From contig JAGBOF010000010.1 of assembly GCA_017633985.1 (NCBI GenBank), positions 124,001 to 188,000 on the forward strand: a stretch of DNA of 64,000 nt, given 5' to 3'. This DNA is from Bacteroidales bacterium. Its GTDB lineage: Bacteria; Bacteroidota; Bacteroidia; Bacteroidales; P3. Under the pieces are notes generated by a model. It searched no databases, was not told where the DNA came from, and worked only from the letters and a program-made list of their open reading frames with translations. The position numbers and the translations under genes are program-made. This document shows, one piece after another, positions 1 to 7,984 of the stretch; position 1 is the first letter of the stretch, and each line of letters opens with the position of its first letter.

Positions 1-104
1 CGGTTATATCTTTATAAACAATACCAGTTACACTTGTTGCTGTTTTTACATCTTGAAGTTTTCTTATAAACTCTTCTTTACTTATTTTTTCCATTGTTTT
101 GTTT
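1..104 (-). CDS. Partial CDS, N-terminal end only
   Basis: An open frame of 34 codons runs from an ATG whose A is at 104 to the left edge of the window without a stop. It begins MEKISKEEFIRKLQDV and has an ordinary, codable composition. Its first 27 bases overlap the 3' end of the Sel1-repeat gene (stop at 78-80) in another frame, an arrangement typical of translationally coupled genes on one strand. The product is not recognisable from this fragment. Confidence 0.5.
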
Positions 105-1544
105 TTTTATGTTTTTTAATAAATCGATAGCATCTGCATTACCTTGTCCAGCAGATAGTTCTAACCAATAAATGGCTAATTTTCTATGTTCTTCTTTTCC
201 CCTATCTGAAAACAATTGATAATATATCTTACCGAGCCAATACTGTCCTTCTGGATTATTATTTCTTGCAGATAATTCTAACCAATACAATCCTGTATTA
301 TAATCTTGTCTTGTTCCTAATCCCCCTAAATAGCATATTCCTAATTGATATTGTGCATCTGGATTGTTTAATTCTGCAGCCTTTTTCCACCAATAAACAG
401 CTTGTTTATAATCTTGTGTAACACCTTGTCCATCATGATAACAACTTCCTAAATTATATTGAGACTGTCCATCACCTTGTTCTGCAGCCTTTTTCCACCA
501 ATAAACAGCTTGTTTATAATCTTGTGTAATACCTTGACCAACATAATAACAAACTCCTAAATTACACTGTGCACTTGCATAACCTTGTTCTGCTGCCTTT
601 GTATACCAATAAACAGCTTGTTTATAGTCTTGTGTTATGCCTTTACTTTCAGCATAACATGCACCCAAATTGTTTTGTGCTTTTGCATTTCCTTGTTCTG
701 CTGCTTTGTTATACCAATACACAGCTTTCTTATAATCTTGCGTTACACCTTCACCTTTAGCATAACTTTTACCTAAATTGTTTTGTGCATTTGCATATCC
801 TTGCTCTGCTGCTTTGTTATACCAATACACAGCTTGCTTATAATCTTGCGTTACACCTTCACCGTTATCATAACATACTCCTAAATCGTTTTGTGCCTTT
901 GCATCACCTTGTTCTGCTGCCTTTGTATACCAATAAACAGCTTGTTTGTCATCTTTCTCAACACCTTCACCTTTAGCATAACATCTACCTAAATTGTTTT
1001 GTGCCTTTGCATATCCTTGCTCTGCTGCTTTGTTATACCAATACACAGCTTGCTTGTAGTCTTGCATTATGCCTTTACTTTCAGCATAACATGCACCCAA
1101 ATTGTTTTGTGCTTTTGCATTTCCTTGTTCTGCTGCCTTTGTATACCAATAAACTGCTTGTTTATAATCTTGTGTAATACCTTGACCAACATAATAACAA
1201 ACTCCTAAATTACACTGTGCACCTGCATAACCTTGTTCTGCTGCCTTTGTATACCAATAAACAGCTTGTTTATAGTCTTGTGTTATGCCTTTACTTCCAG
1301 CATAACATGCACCCAAATTGTTTTGTGCTTTTGCATATCCTTGCTCTGCTGCTTTTTTCCACCAATATACCGCTTGTCTATAGTCTTGCTTTACGCTTTC
1401 ACCGTTGTAATAACATAGTCCTAAACTAGATTGTGCTTTTGCATTTCCTTGCTCTGCCTCTGCTCTAAGACTATCTATATTGATTTCTTGTGCATAGTTG
1501 CTTATTCCTATAAAAAGGAATATTATAAAAATAAATTTTTTCAT
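78..1544 (-). CDS. Secreted Sel1-like (TPR-type) repeat protein
   Basis: The 488-aa protein starts with a signal peptide (MKKFIFIIFLFIGISNYAQ). It is then almost wholly twelve tandem Sel1-like repeats of 36 residues, consensus AxAQxNLGxCYxxGxGVxQDYKQAVYWYxKAAEQGx. Sel1 repeats form alpha-solenoids that scaffold protein-protein contacts; the partner cannot be told from sequence. A short tail ends in KNIKKQNNGKNK. Repeats 2-3 and 8-9 are nearly identical, which suggests block duplication at the DNA level (108-bp units). The stop overlaps the start of the next minus-strand gene. The function in the periplasm or at the cell surface is unknown; the family call is safe. Confidence 0.9.
   Translation of the reverse strand: MKKFIFIIFLFIGISNYAQEINIDSLRAEAEQGNAKAQSSLGLCYYNGESVKQDYRQAVYWWKKAAEQGYAKAQNNLGACYAGSKGITQDYKQAVYWYTKAAEQGYAGAQCNLGVCYYVGQGITQDYKQAVYWYTKAAEQGNAKAQNNLGACYAESKGIMQDYKQAVYWYNKAAEQGYAKAQNNLGRCYAKGEGVEKDDKQAVYWYTKAAEQGDAKAQNDLGVCYDNGEGVTQDYKQAVYWYNKAAEQGYANAQNNLGKSYAKGEGVTQDYKKAVYWYNKAAEQGNAKAQNNLGACYAESKGITQDYKQAVYWYTKAAEQGYASAQCNLGVCYYVGQGITQDYKQAVYWWKKAAEQGDGQSQYNLGSCYHDGQGVTQDYKQAVYWWKKAAELNNPDAQYQLGICYLGGLGTRQDYNTGLYWLELSARNNNPEGQYWLGKIYYQLFSDRGKEEHRKLAIYWLELSAGQGNADAIDLLKNIKKQNNGKNK
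161..1465 (-). repeat. 108-bp tandem repeats coding for Sel1 units
   Basis: About twelve 108-bp units lie in tandem. The segment coding for Sel1 repeats 2-3 and that for repeats 8-9 share long identical runs, as do those for repeats 4 and 8. Unequal crossing-over could therefore change the repeat number, and short-read assemblies may collapse the region. Confidence 0.85.
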
Positions 1545-1576
1545 ACTGTCCGTTTATTTTTATATTTATACCTTTA

Positions 1577-1966
1577 TTATTTTCTTACATGTGATGCCGT
1601 GACCCATAAAGCATGCCCTTGTTGAGTTCGTACTCTCATACTTGTCCAACTTGACTCTATAACCTTTACTCTTGTTCCTGCCTGCAATACTTCAACTCTT
1701 CCTTCATACATCAGTTGAAGTATTCCCATTTCATCTCTCGCTACAGACGACTTTCCGACCTCGTCCATTGTACTTTTATCTATACATCCAAACGTTTCAG
1801 TGGTAATAGTTCCATATTCACCGATTCTAGGATGAGAAGAACTACCATCCCCAAGACTTCCCACTATTGTTATAATGACAAGTATGACTACTAATGTAAG
1901 ACAACCAACATTTTTTGGTTTGCTAAAAAATTGTTTAGCTTCTGTTTCAAATGAATTGTTACTCAT
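1577..1966 (-). CDS. Small membrane-anchored SH3-like protein
   Basis: The 129-aa product has a short N-terminal cytoplasmic stretch, one transmembrane helix around residues 20-37 (VGCLTLVVILVIITIVGSLG) and a C-terminal segment ending VIESSWTSMRVRTQQGHALWVTASHVRK. That segment, with its preceding VLQAGTRVK, resembles the bacterial SH3 (SH3b) fold often found on envelope proteins. No catalytic residues are apparent. It lies 32 bp upstream of the Sel1 gene on the same strand and may be cotranscribed with it. Being a real gene is likely; the SH3 assignment is an inference from the pattern. Confidence 0.65.
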   Translation of the reverse strand: MSNNSFETEAKQFFSKPKNVGCLTLVVILVIITIVGSLGDGSSSHPRIGEYGTITTETFGCIDKSTMDEVGKSSVARDEMGILQLMYEGRVEVLQAGTRVKVIESSWTSMRVRTQQGHALWVTASHVRK

Positions 1967-2041
1967 AGTTTGTTATTGCTTTGTTATATCCCATCAAGCC
2001 CGTCGGTTTATTTTATTTTACAATTAATTTTATAACTAAAA

Positions 2042-2078
2042 AACTTGTAATAAACCTTTAAAGGATTTATTACAAGTT
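2042..2078. terminator. 13-bp perfect inverted repeat hairpin
   Basis: AACTTGTAATAAA at 2042-2054 is perfectly complementary to TTTATTACAAGTT at 2066-2078, and the loop itself holds the palindrome CCTTTAAAGG. It lies between divergently oriented genes, so it terminates neither of them in an obvious way. It could be a cruciform, an operator, or a terminator of a transcript from outside the flanking genes. Confidence 0.5.
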
Positions 2079-2121
2079 CTTATATTTTCAAAAAGAGTTA
2101 AAAAGGTAAAAATTACATTTA

Positions 2122-2130
2122 CCCCCCCCC
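2122..2130. repeat. Poly-C tract (nine C)
   Basis: Nine consecutive C residues stand in otherwise very AT-rich DNA, in the intergenic stretch 1967-2383 between divergent genes. Such tracts slip during replication. The rest of this stretch holds the hairpin at 2042-2078, the promoter at 2277-2284 and a transcribed leader of about 95 nt. Confidence 0.8.
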
Positions 2131-2250
2131 GTATATAATTCTGAATAAGGTTGTTAGAGTATTATTTTGTGAGTTTGTATGTAATTTTTGATTAGTCATA
2201 AATTATATTTCCTTTAATTGATTTTGCAAATGTACGAAATGTTTTTTGAA

Positions 2251-2284
2251 TTGGCAAGTAAAACGGAAAATTTATGTAATTTTG
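2251..2284 (+). promoter_or_regulatory. Bacteroidota promoter for the 2-hydroxyacid dehydrogenase gene
   Basis: The -7 box TAATTTTG is at 2277-2284 and TTG is at 2251-2253, a spacing of 23 bp. The 5' leader would be about 95 nt. It contains a small ATG-started frame of ten codons at 2294-2326 and a weak AAGAT/ATCTT hairpin. Confidence 0.6.
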
Positions 2285-2383
2285 CAGTCGTAAATGCTGA
2301 GTTTACTATGGATTTTTAAGATCTGAATCTTATCAATGCCCATGAAAGCGTTTGCAAAATAAATAACAACAACAATTACTGCG

Positions 2384-3328
2384 ATGAAAGAAAATTTAAA
2401 GATAACAGCCGTTGAACCTATAGGCATAAACGAAGCAAAAGAACAGGAGTTAAAAGAACTGTTTGCGAAATTCAATTGCACTTTTACCCTTTACAAAGAC
2501 CGTAAAGAAGACCCCGAAACGCTTATCTCACGTATTGCTGACAGCGATGTGGTAATCATTTCCAACATCCCGCTGAAAAAAGAAGTTTTGCAACAATGCC
2601 CTAACGTAAAGTTGCTTGCCGTCGCATTCACAGGCATAGATCATATAGACGTTGCCTATTGCAAAGAACACAATATTGAAATCATAAACGCCGCAGGCTA
2701 TGCTACCGAAGCGGTAAGCGAATTGGCGATAGGTTTGATGCTTGACGTTATGCGTAAGCTAAGCGAAATGAACTGTAATATAAGAGATAACGGCACGAGA
2801 AATAATTTCCTTGGAACGGAACTCAAAGGCAAAACCGTAGGCATCGTTGGTATGGGGGCAATAGGCAGACGTACGGCATTGTTACTGAAAGCTTTCGGCT
2901 GCAATGTGCTTGCCAATTCCCGTAAAGAGCATCTGCAATACATACGTCAAGGAATAAATTACGTAGATCTGCCAACGCTAATGAAAGAAAGCGATATTAT
3001 TTCCCTGCATGTGCCGTTGACGGACGAAACTTACCATTTGATTGACGCAAAGATGCTTTCGCTTTGCAAATCTTCGGCAATTATTATCAACACTGCCCGC
3101 GGCAATGTGGTGGATATGGATGCTTTGGCACAAATGTTAAACGAAGGCAAATTGGCAGGGGCTGGTATTGACGTCTATGAGAAAGAGCCGCCGCTAAATA
3201 CCGACCATCCTTTGTTGAATGCCAAAAACTGCGTCTGCGTTCCGCATATCGCCTTTGCAACACGCGAAAGTTTTGACGCCAGAATAGAAATCGTCAAAAA
3301 CAATATCGTTTCTTGGTTAGAGAAATAA
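2384..3328 (+). CDS. D-2-hydroxyacid dehydrogenase (NAD-dependent)
   Basis: The 314-aa protein has the full D-isomer-specific 2-hydroxyacid dehydrogenase layout. The split N-terminal catalytic domain comes first. The NAD-binding glycine motif GIVGMGAIG follows at about residues 153-161, then the conserved arginine in NTARGNVVD, the acidic residue in GIDVYEKEPP and the catalytic histidine in PHIAF (about H288). Members reduce 2-oxoacids to D-2-hydroxyacids or the reverse, or act on glycerate, phosphoglycerate or lactate; the substrate cannot be fixed here. Length is standard for the short members, without the C-terminal ACT domain of SerA. It appears monocistronic with its own promoter and is followed by a 21-bp module array. 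Confidence 0.9.
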   Translation: MKENLKITAVEPIGINEAKEQELKELFAKFNCTFTLYKDRKEDPETLISRIADSDVVIISNIPLKKEVLQQCPNVKLLAVAFTGIDHIDVAYCKEHNIEIINAAGYATEAVSELAIGLMLDVMRKLSEMNCNIRDNGTRNNFLGTELKGKTVGIVGMGAIGRRTALLLKAFGCNVLANSRKEHLQYIRQGINYVDLPTLMKESDIISLHVPLTDETYHLIDAKMLSLCKSSAIIINTARGNVVDMDALAQMLNEGKLAGAGIDVYEKEPPLNTDHPLLNAKNCVCVPHIAFATRESFDARIEIVKNNIVSWLEK

Positions 3329-3340
3329 TAAGCCGTAAAA

Positions 3341-3427
3341 ACAACACTGCGTTTAAAAAAATTAATCTGCGTGATTAGTAAATTAATCTGCGTGATTAGT
3401 AAATTATTCTGCGTGATTAATTTTTTG
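3341..3427. repeat. Intergenic 21-bp module array (type B, 4 modules)
   Basis: Cores of the type CTGCG occur at 3347, 3367, 3388 and 3409, that is 20, 21 and 21 bp apart. They are embedded in AT-rich modules reading roughly ATTA-CTGCG-TGATTAGTAA. It lies just after the 2-hydroxyacid dehydrogenase gene and upstream of the fabD promoter. Confidence 0.85.
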
Positions 3428-3494
3428 TAATGGCGTGTTATTTTTGTACGTTATAATTTTTGACGGATTGAGGCGGTGTATTAAAAATTTGTTA

Positions 3495-3502
3495 TACCTT
3501 TG
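3495..3502 (+). promoter_or_regulatory. fabD promoter -7 box
   Basis: TACCTTTG fits TAnnTTTG. It overlaps the upstream in-frame start at 3500, so that start cannot be used from this promoter; this supports translation from the ATG at 3530. Confidence 0.6.
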
Positions 3503-3529
3503 CAAATTATTTTAAAACAACAAACAACT

Positions 3530-4417
3530 ATGAAAAAAGCATACGTATTCCCGGGTCAGGGAGCCCAATTTATAGGAATGGGCAAAGACCTTTACGAAAG
3601 CAACAGCGAATGCAAAGCAATGTTTGAAAAAGCCAACGGAATACTTGGTTTTAATATAACGGATATCATGTTCAGCGGTACGGAAGACGAATTAAAACAA
3701 ACAAAAGTCACCCAACCCGCTGTTTTTTTACATTCGGTTATTTTGGCAAGCGCTTTAGGTGAAAAATTTCAGCCTGATATGGTTGCTGGACATTCACTTG
3801 GTGAGTTCTCGGCGTTGGTTGCATCCAAGGCGATGAAGTTTGAAGACGGTTTGAAGTTGGTTTCCATCCGTGCCAATGCTATGCAAAAAGCATGTGAAGC
3901 CAATCCGAGCACAATGGCAGCCATCATAGGTTTGGACGATGCCGTTATAGAAGAAGTATGTGCTTCAATAACCGACGAAGTTGTCGTTCCTGCTAATTAT
4001 AACAACCCGGGACAATTGGTAATCTCCGGTTCAATTGCAGGAATCGAAAAAGCATGTGCTTTATTGAAAGAAAAAGGAGCCAAAAGAGCTTTACCGCTTA
4101 AGGTAGGCGGTGCATTCCATTCTCCGCTTATGGAAAGCGCACGTATAGAACTGGCAAAAGGTATCGAAGAAGCTGAAATCTCCGCCCCTGTCTGCCCTAT
4201 ATACCAAGACGTCAATGCAATGCCTATGACGGATGCTAAACTTATAAAAGAAAACCTTATAAAACAATTGACATCTCCCGTTAAATGGACGCAGATCGTC
4301 AAAAACATGATTGCCGACGGCGCAACTACGTTTATAGAAGTAGGTCCTGGTACGGCATTGCAGGGAATGATCAAAAAAGTTTCCGCAGAAGTTGAATTAA
4401 TGTCAGCAAGCATTTAA
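3530..4417 (+). CDS. fabD: Malonyl-CoA:ACP transacylase
   Basis: The 295-aa enzyme transfers malonyl from CoA to acyl carrier protein to supply fatty acid elongation in the cytoplasm. The start MKKAYVFPGQGAQ is the classic FabD N-terminus. The nucleophile lies in GHSLGEFSA (Ser at about residue 89), the conserved arginine follows in SIRANAMQ, and the catalytic histidine is in GGAFHSPLM. The oxyanion-loop GQGAQ motif is at residues 8-12. An in-frame start 30 bases upstream is rejected because it overlaps the promoter. No other fab genes adjoin it. It converges on the porin gene through a large hairpin. Confidence 0.95.
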   Translation: MKKAYVFPGQGAQFIGMGKDLYESNSECKAMFEKANGILGFNITDIMFSGTEDELKQTKVTQPAVFLHSVILASALGEKFQPDMVAGHSLGEFSALVASKAMKFEDGLKLVSIRANAMQKACEANPSTMAAIIGLDDAVIEEVCASITDEVVVPANYNNPGQLVISGSIAGIEKACALLKEKGAKRALPLKVGGAFHSPLMESARIELAKGIEEAEISAPVCPIYQDVNAMPMTDAKLIKENLIKQLTSPVKWTQIVKNMIADGATTFIEVGPGTALQGMIKKVSAEVELMSASI

Positions 4418-4439
4418 TTTTCTTCGGCACTTTATACTG

Positions 4440-4503
4440 AATATGCAGTATGTAATCCGTTTACGGAGCAAATAAATTCTCCTTGGATTATATACTGCAT
4501 ATT
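4440..4503. terminator. Bidirectional terminator hairpin
   Basis: A 19-bp stem with one mismatch (4440-4458 against 4485-4503) encloses a smaller GGAG/CTCC stem. It sits between the convergent fabD and porin genes, where a terminator serving both strands is expected. The flanking T-tracts are weak. Confidence 0.7.
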
Positions 4504-4524
4504 TTATATTGCTTATCAGGCAAT

Positions 4525-5751
4525 TTAGAACTCGTATTGCAGACGCAAAGTAAAGTGATTGTCTTTTCTGTCGTATGAATATTTGTACGGATCGGCAGTT
4601 AAGATATTTTCTTTATTGTATGACGGATTGGAGTTCACATCAAACAGTGCCGTCAGCTGTAATCCTTTAAATATCCTCCACTGGCAGCCTATTCCGAAGG
4701 TATTATACGCCACCAATTCGCCTTCGGGAAGATCTTTTTGCTTAATATCTTTGTCAGGAGTGATATGTGTGTATTTCAATAACACTCTTAACGGCAATTT
4801 GCCCAGATCCTGGAACAAATAAGCGTAACCTCCGTAAAATTTTCTTTGAGTATCGAAAACTCCCGTAGTGTATTCATTGCCGTTTGGGGAAGAAAAACTG
4901 TTTGCCTGCGAAACTTGATTGCCGAAAATGTATTCTCCTTTTATTTCCGTAGTACCTAATGATGTCGGTATCTTAACCTGCGCATCCAATCCGTAGTATG
5001 TGCGGTTCAAAGTCTTGTTTACGTTTTTTGTCTCCGAATAAGACGCACCTGCTTCACCGTATGTGTAGGTTTTCGTTTCAACATGCGAAACCGTACCCGC
5101 ATATAGCGAAGTTCCTATGCCGAATTGTATATCGTTAATGCGGTTATTATATTTCAAATGTCCTACAAAATTCAATCTTCCGTCGGAAGAAAGATTTATT
5201 CCGTCGCCTGTTACCAATCCTACATCCAATTTCAAACCGTTAAACGCCGATTCCTTGGGCGCATAAAGCGAAATCTTCAATCCCAAATCCCTGTCAAGCG
5301 GAAATAACTTACGCAAAATCTCACAATGTTCCAACGTCTCCTGTTTAGGCGTCGAATAAGGCACTTCTTCACCGAACCATACGGTTTGCAGACCCGCATT
5401 GATTTCCATAAAATCCCATGGGCGGTAATTAATTGTCGCAGCTTTAGGGTATATGTCGCCGTTATTCAAATCCAACTCGAATATTCCCTGAATTTTTCCC
5501 TGAATATACGCCATCCTTATGCCGCCGCGTCTTACTCCGTAGCGTAAAAAATAATCCTTATCAGCGTTATCAATTCCGTCGGTATAGGTTTGGTATTTGC
5601 CGTTATTGCTTTTACCCTCCCATTGTGTGTATTCGAATTCCGTTTGTATGAATCCGTTTACCTGCAAACGGTCTTTAAAACTCTCCTGTGCTTTAAGCGT
5701 CAATCCGCCCAGCATAACAAGAGCCGACAATATAAAAACATTTCTTTTCAT
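4525..5751 (-). CDS. Outer membrane beta-barrel porin (O/P-type)
   Basis: The 408-aa protein has a signal peptide ending at about LKAQ, then a string of amphipathic strands, and ends in the barrel-closing FTLRLQYEF with a terminal aromatic residue. Early motifs (VNGFIQTEFEYTQW, DYFLRYGVRRGGIRMAYIQGKI, FMEINAGLQTVWFG) resemble phosphate-selective porin O/P-type proteins of Bacteroidota. The role would be diffusion of small anions or other solutes across the outer membrane; substrate preference is not visible. It has its own promoter in the divergent region shared with the acyl-CoA synthetase gene. Confidence 0.8.
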   Translation of the reverse strand: MKRNVFILSALVMLGGLTLKAQESFKDRLQVNGFIQTEFEYTQWEGKSNNGKYQTYTDGIDNADKDYFLRYGVRRGGIRMAYIQGKIQGIFELDLNNGDIYPKAATINYRPWDFMEINAGLQTVWFGEEVPYSTPKQETLEHCEILRKLFPLDRDLGLKISLYAPKESAFNGLKLDVGLVTGDGINLSSDGRLNFVGHLKYNNRINDIQFGIGTSLYAGTVSHVETKTYTYGEAGASYSETKNVNKTLNRTYYGLDAQVKIPTSLGTTEIKGEYIFGNQVSQANSFSSPNGNEYTTGVFDTQRKFYGGYAYLFQDLGKLPLRVLLKYTHITPDKDIKQKDLPEGELVAYNTFGIGCQWRIFKGLQLTALFDVNSNPSYNKENILTADPYKYSYDRKDNHFTLRLQYEF

Positions 5752-5776
5752 TATAATATTAAGAATTTATGATTTG

Positions 5777-5807
5777 CAAAATTACGGCTTTTTCTTCATC
5801 TGACCAA
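5777..5807 (-). promoter_or_regulatory. Porin gene promoter
   Basis: On the minus strand, TAATTTTG (plus-strand CAAAATTA, 5777-5784) is preceded by TTG (plus-strand CAA, 5805-5807) at a spacing of 20 bp, close to ideal for the Bacteroidota primary sigma factor. Confidence 0.7.
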
Positions 5808-5845
5808 TGCCCTTACGCATAATCTTCATGCCTTTTTGCTTTTTT

Positions 5846-5958
5846 CTGCCGCCCCAAGCCGTATTAATCTGAAAAAAACTGTTTTTTTACCCTAAAAAAA
5901 CCCTTTTTTTGAGTCAAAAAAAGGGTTTTTTCTGAAATATTACGCCACGGGGCGGCAG
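5846..5958. repeat. Type A palindromic A/T-tract element, copy 1
   Basis: Arms CTGCCGCCCC (5846-5855) and GGGGCGGCAG (5949-5958) pair over 10 bp. Between them lie three 16-17 bp palindromes of seven A, a 3-base core and six or seven T, with cores CTG (5879), CCC (5901) and GGG (5923), exactly 22 bp apart. It is in the divergent region 5752-6224, between the porin promoter and the acyl-CoA synthetase promoter. The rest of that region, right of the element, has 21-bp-spaced AT-rich modules without further genes. Confidence 0.9.
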
Positions 5959-6165
5959 TTTTATGCGATAGGGCAAAAATTTTCAACAACAAAGCAAAAA
6001 AATAAACGCTTTTCGGAAAAATATTTAATAATTATAGGTGTTTAAAGCGTATGAATTGTACGGAAAACAGTCATATAGGCGTTATTAATGGTGTATATGG
6101 TATAATAAATTGCAAAAATTTGCGGTTTTTTATGCTTACTGTGTCCGTAATATGTAAAAATGTCG

Positions 6166-6173
6166 TAATTTTG
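6166..6173 (+). promoter_or_regulatory. Acyl-CoA synthetase gene promoter -7 box
   Basis: TAATTTTG fits the consensus and lies about 50 bp before the ATG. Confidence 0.55.
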
Positions 6174-6224
6174 CAAGCCTGTAAAGTTGTTAAGTGCGGT
6201 TATTTCACCGCTAAATAATGAAAA

Positions 6225-7889
6225 ATGGAATATAAAAGCTTTATTGCGGATATAGAACAAAGTATTATTGATCATTGGGGACGGCCTGCCCTGAGCGATT
6301 ACAAATCAGGTCCGATTACATTCTCACAAGTAGGCGAAAGAATAGCACGTCTGCATATTCTTTTCGAACATTGCGGCATCAAAGAAGGTGACCACATCGC
6401 CCTTTGCGGAAGAAACTGTGCCGCTTGGGCTATCTCCTATTTTGCTGTGCTTTCTTACGGAGCCGTTGCAGTGCCTTTGTTGCACGAATTCAAGGCCCAA
6501 CAGGTGGAACACCTGGTCAATCATTCGGATTGCAAGCTTGTGATGCTGGGCGACGTTGTTTGGGAAGGCGTAGATGCGGATAATCTGCCCGACATACATG
6601 CCGTGGTTGTCATGCAGGGATTTCAATTGGTTTATTGCAAAGACGATAAGTACCAACAGGCGTTTGACAATCTTACCAAGCTATTTAAAAAGAAGTATCC
6701 GCAGGGATTTTCTGCCAAAAACGTAAAATACCGCAGGGAAAAGCCCGAAGATTTAGCCCTTATCAACTATACCTCGGGTACGACATCGGCTTCCAAAGGC
6801 GTAATGGTACCTTACAAGGCATTAATGGGCAACCAAATCTTTGCCGACAGGGTGATAACCAATTTGAACGAATACAGTAATTCAATCTGTATGCTGCCTA
6901 TGGCTCACATGTACGGTATGAGTTTCGAATTGATAACCGAATTCCGCCGCGGAACGCATATCCACTTCCTTTCGAGGGTTCCTTCGCCTAAAATAGTAGC
7001 ACAAGCGTTAAGCGAAGTTAAGCCTGATATTATTATCTCCGTACCTTTGATTATAGAGAAGATATACAAAACCAAATTGAAGCCTATACTTGACAAAAGG
7101 TTGACCAAAACTCTTTTACGCACGCCTTATATTGACAAGATGTTGCTTTCCCGTATACAAAAGGAATTACATACGGCTTTCGGGGAGAACTTCTACGAGG
7201 TTATAATAGGCGGTGCGGCAATTAACCAAGAGGTGGAAGCGTTTTTGAAGAAGGTCGGTTTCCGTTATACGATAGGTTACGGAATGACGGAGTGTGCTCC
7301 TATAATTTGTTATGCTGATTGGAAAGATACCAAGCTTTATTCATGCGGAAAGGCGGTCGATGAATTGGAGATAAAGATAGACTCGCCCGATCCGTCAAAC
7401 ATTCCCGGCGAAGTATTGGTTAAGGGCGATAACGTAATGCTCGGCTATTACAAAAACGAAGAAGAAACAGCCAAGGTAATAAAAGACGGTTGGCTGCATA
7501 CGGGAGATTTGGCTGTCATGGATGCTGACGGATATATTTACATAAAGGGCCGTATCAAGAATATGATTCTCTCGGCTAACGGGCAGAATATATACCCTGA
7601 AGAAATAGAAGACAAACTTAATTCCATGGAATACGTCAATGAAGCGTTGGTAATAGAGAAAGAAGGTAAGATAACAGCACTTGTAAATCTTGATTTGGAG
7701 AAATTGGACAGAGATAAGGTGGACAGAAACTCCTATAATGAAATTTTGGAACAAATACGTAAGGATACAAATGCCGAACTTCCCGCTTACGAACAAATTT
7801 CACAGATATTTATTCAGGTGGAAGAATTTGAGAAAACACCTAAACGTTCCATCAAACGTTACATGTACACACACAGAAACAATTCTTAA
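6225..7889 (+). CDS. AMP-forming long-chain acyl-CoA synthetase family protein
   Basis: The 554-aa protein belongs to the adenylate-forming superfamily and would activate a fatty acid or related carboxylate to acyl-AMP and then acyl-CoA. Visible motifs are the P-loop NYTSGTTSASKGV (about residues 180-192), the A5 motif YGMTECAPI, the hinge region with the ATP-ribose aspartate in GWLHTGDLAVMDADGY, KGRIKNMILSANGQNIYPEEIE, and the C-terminal lysine region KTPKRSIKRY. There is no signal peptide. The acyl substrate cannot be deduced. A strong terminator follows directly, so it is probably monocistronic. Confidence 0.9.
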   Translation: MEYKSFIADIEQSIIDHWGRPALSDYKSGPITFSQVGERIARLHILFEHCGIKEGDHIALCGRNCAAWAISYFAVLSYGAVAVPLLHEFKAQQVEHLVNHSDCKLVMLGDVVWEGVDADNLPDIHAVVVMQGFQLVYCKDDKYQQAFDNLTKLFKKKYPQGFSAKNVKYRREKPEDLALINYTSGTTSASKGVMVPYKALMGNQIFADRVITNLNEYSNSICMLPMAHMYGMSFELITEFRRGTHIHFLSRVPSPKIVAQALSEVKPDIIISVPLIIEKIYKTKLKPILDKRLTKTLLRTPYIDKMLLSRIQKELHTAFGENFYEVIIGGAAINQEVEAFLKKVGFRYTIGYGMTECAPIICYADWKDTKLYSCGKAVDELEIKIDSPDPSNIPGEVLVKGDNVMLGYYKNEEETAKVIKDGWLHTGDLAVMDADGYIYIKGRIKNMILSANGQNIYPEEIEDKLNSMEYVNEALVIEKEGKITALVNLDLEKLDRDKVDRNSYNEILEQIRKDTNAELPAYEQISQIFIQVEEFEKTPKRSIKRYMYTHRNNS

Positions 7890-7907
7890 CTTAATATTAT
7901 ATAACAA

Positions 7908-7966
7908 AAAAGAGATTTTTCAATTATCCTACAAACGCATTTATTGAAAAATCTCTTTTGTTTTGG
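7908..7966. terminator. Bidirectional rho-independent terminator
   Basis: AAAAGAGATTTTTCAAT (7908-7924) pairs perfectly with ATTGAAAAATCTCTTTT (7943-7959), a 17-bp stem flanked by A and T runs. It separates the convergent acyl-CoA synthetase and S41 protease genes. Confidence 0.85.
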
Positions 7967-7984
7967 CTTATTATGCCGCCGTGT

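Noticed and set aside
2294-2326. Ten-codon leader peptide before the 2-hydroxyacid dehydrogenase gene
   Set aside because: No regulatory codon run, terminator or antiterminator structure accompanies it.
3341-3427. Type B arrays as CRISPR arrays
   Set aside because: Units are 21 bp with no constant repeat plus unique spacer, no leader and no cas genes.
5846-5958. Type A element as a simple bidirectional terminator
   Set aside because: Copies sit between divergent promoters, not after genes, and have three spaced palindromes instead of one GC-rich stem with a T tail.
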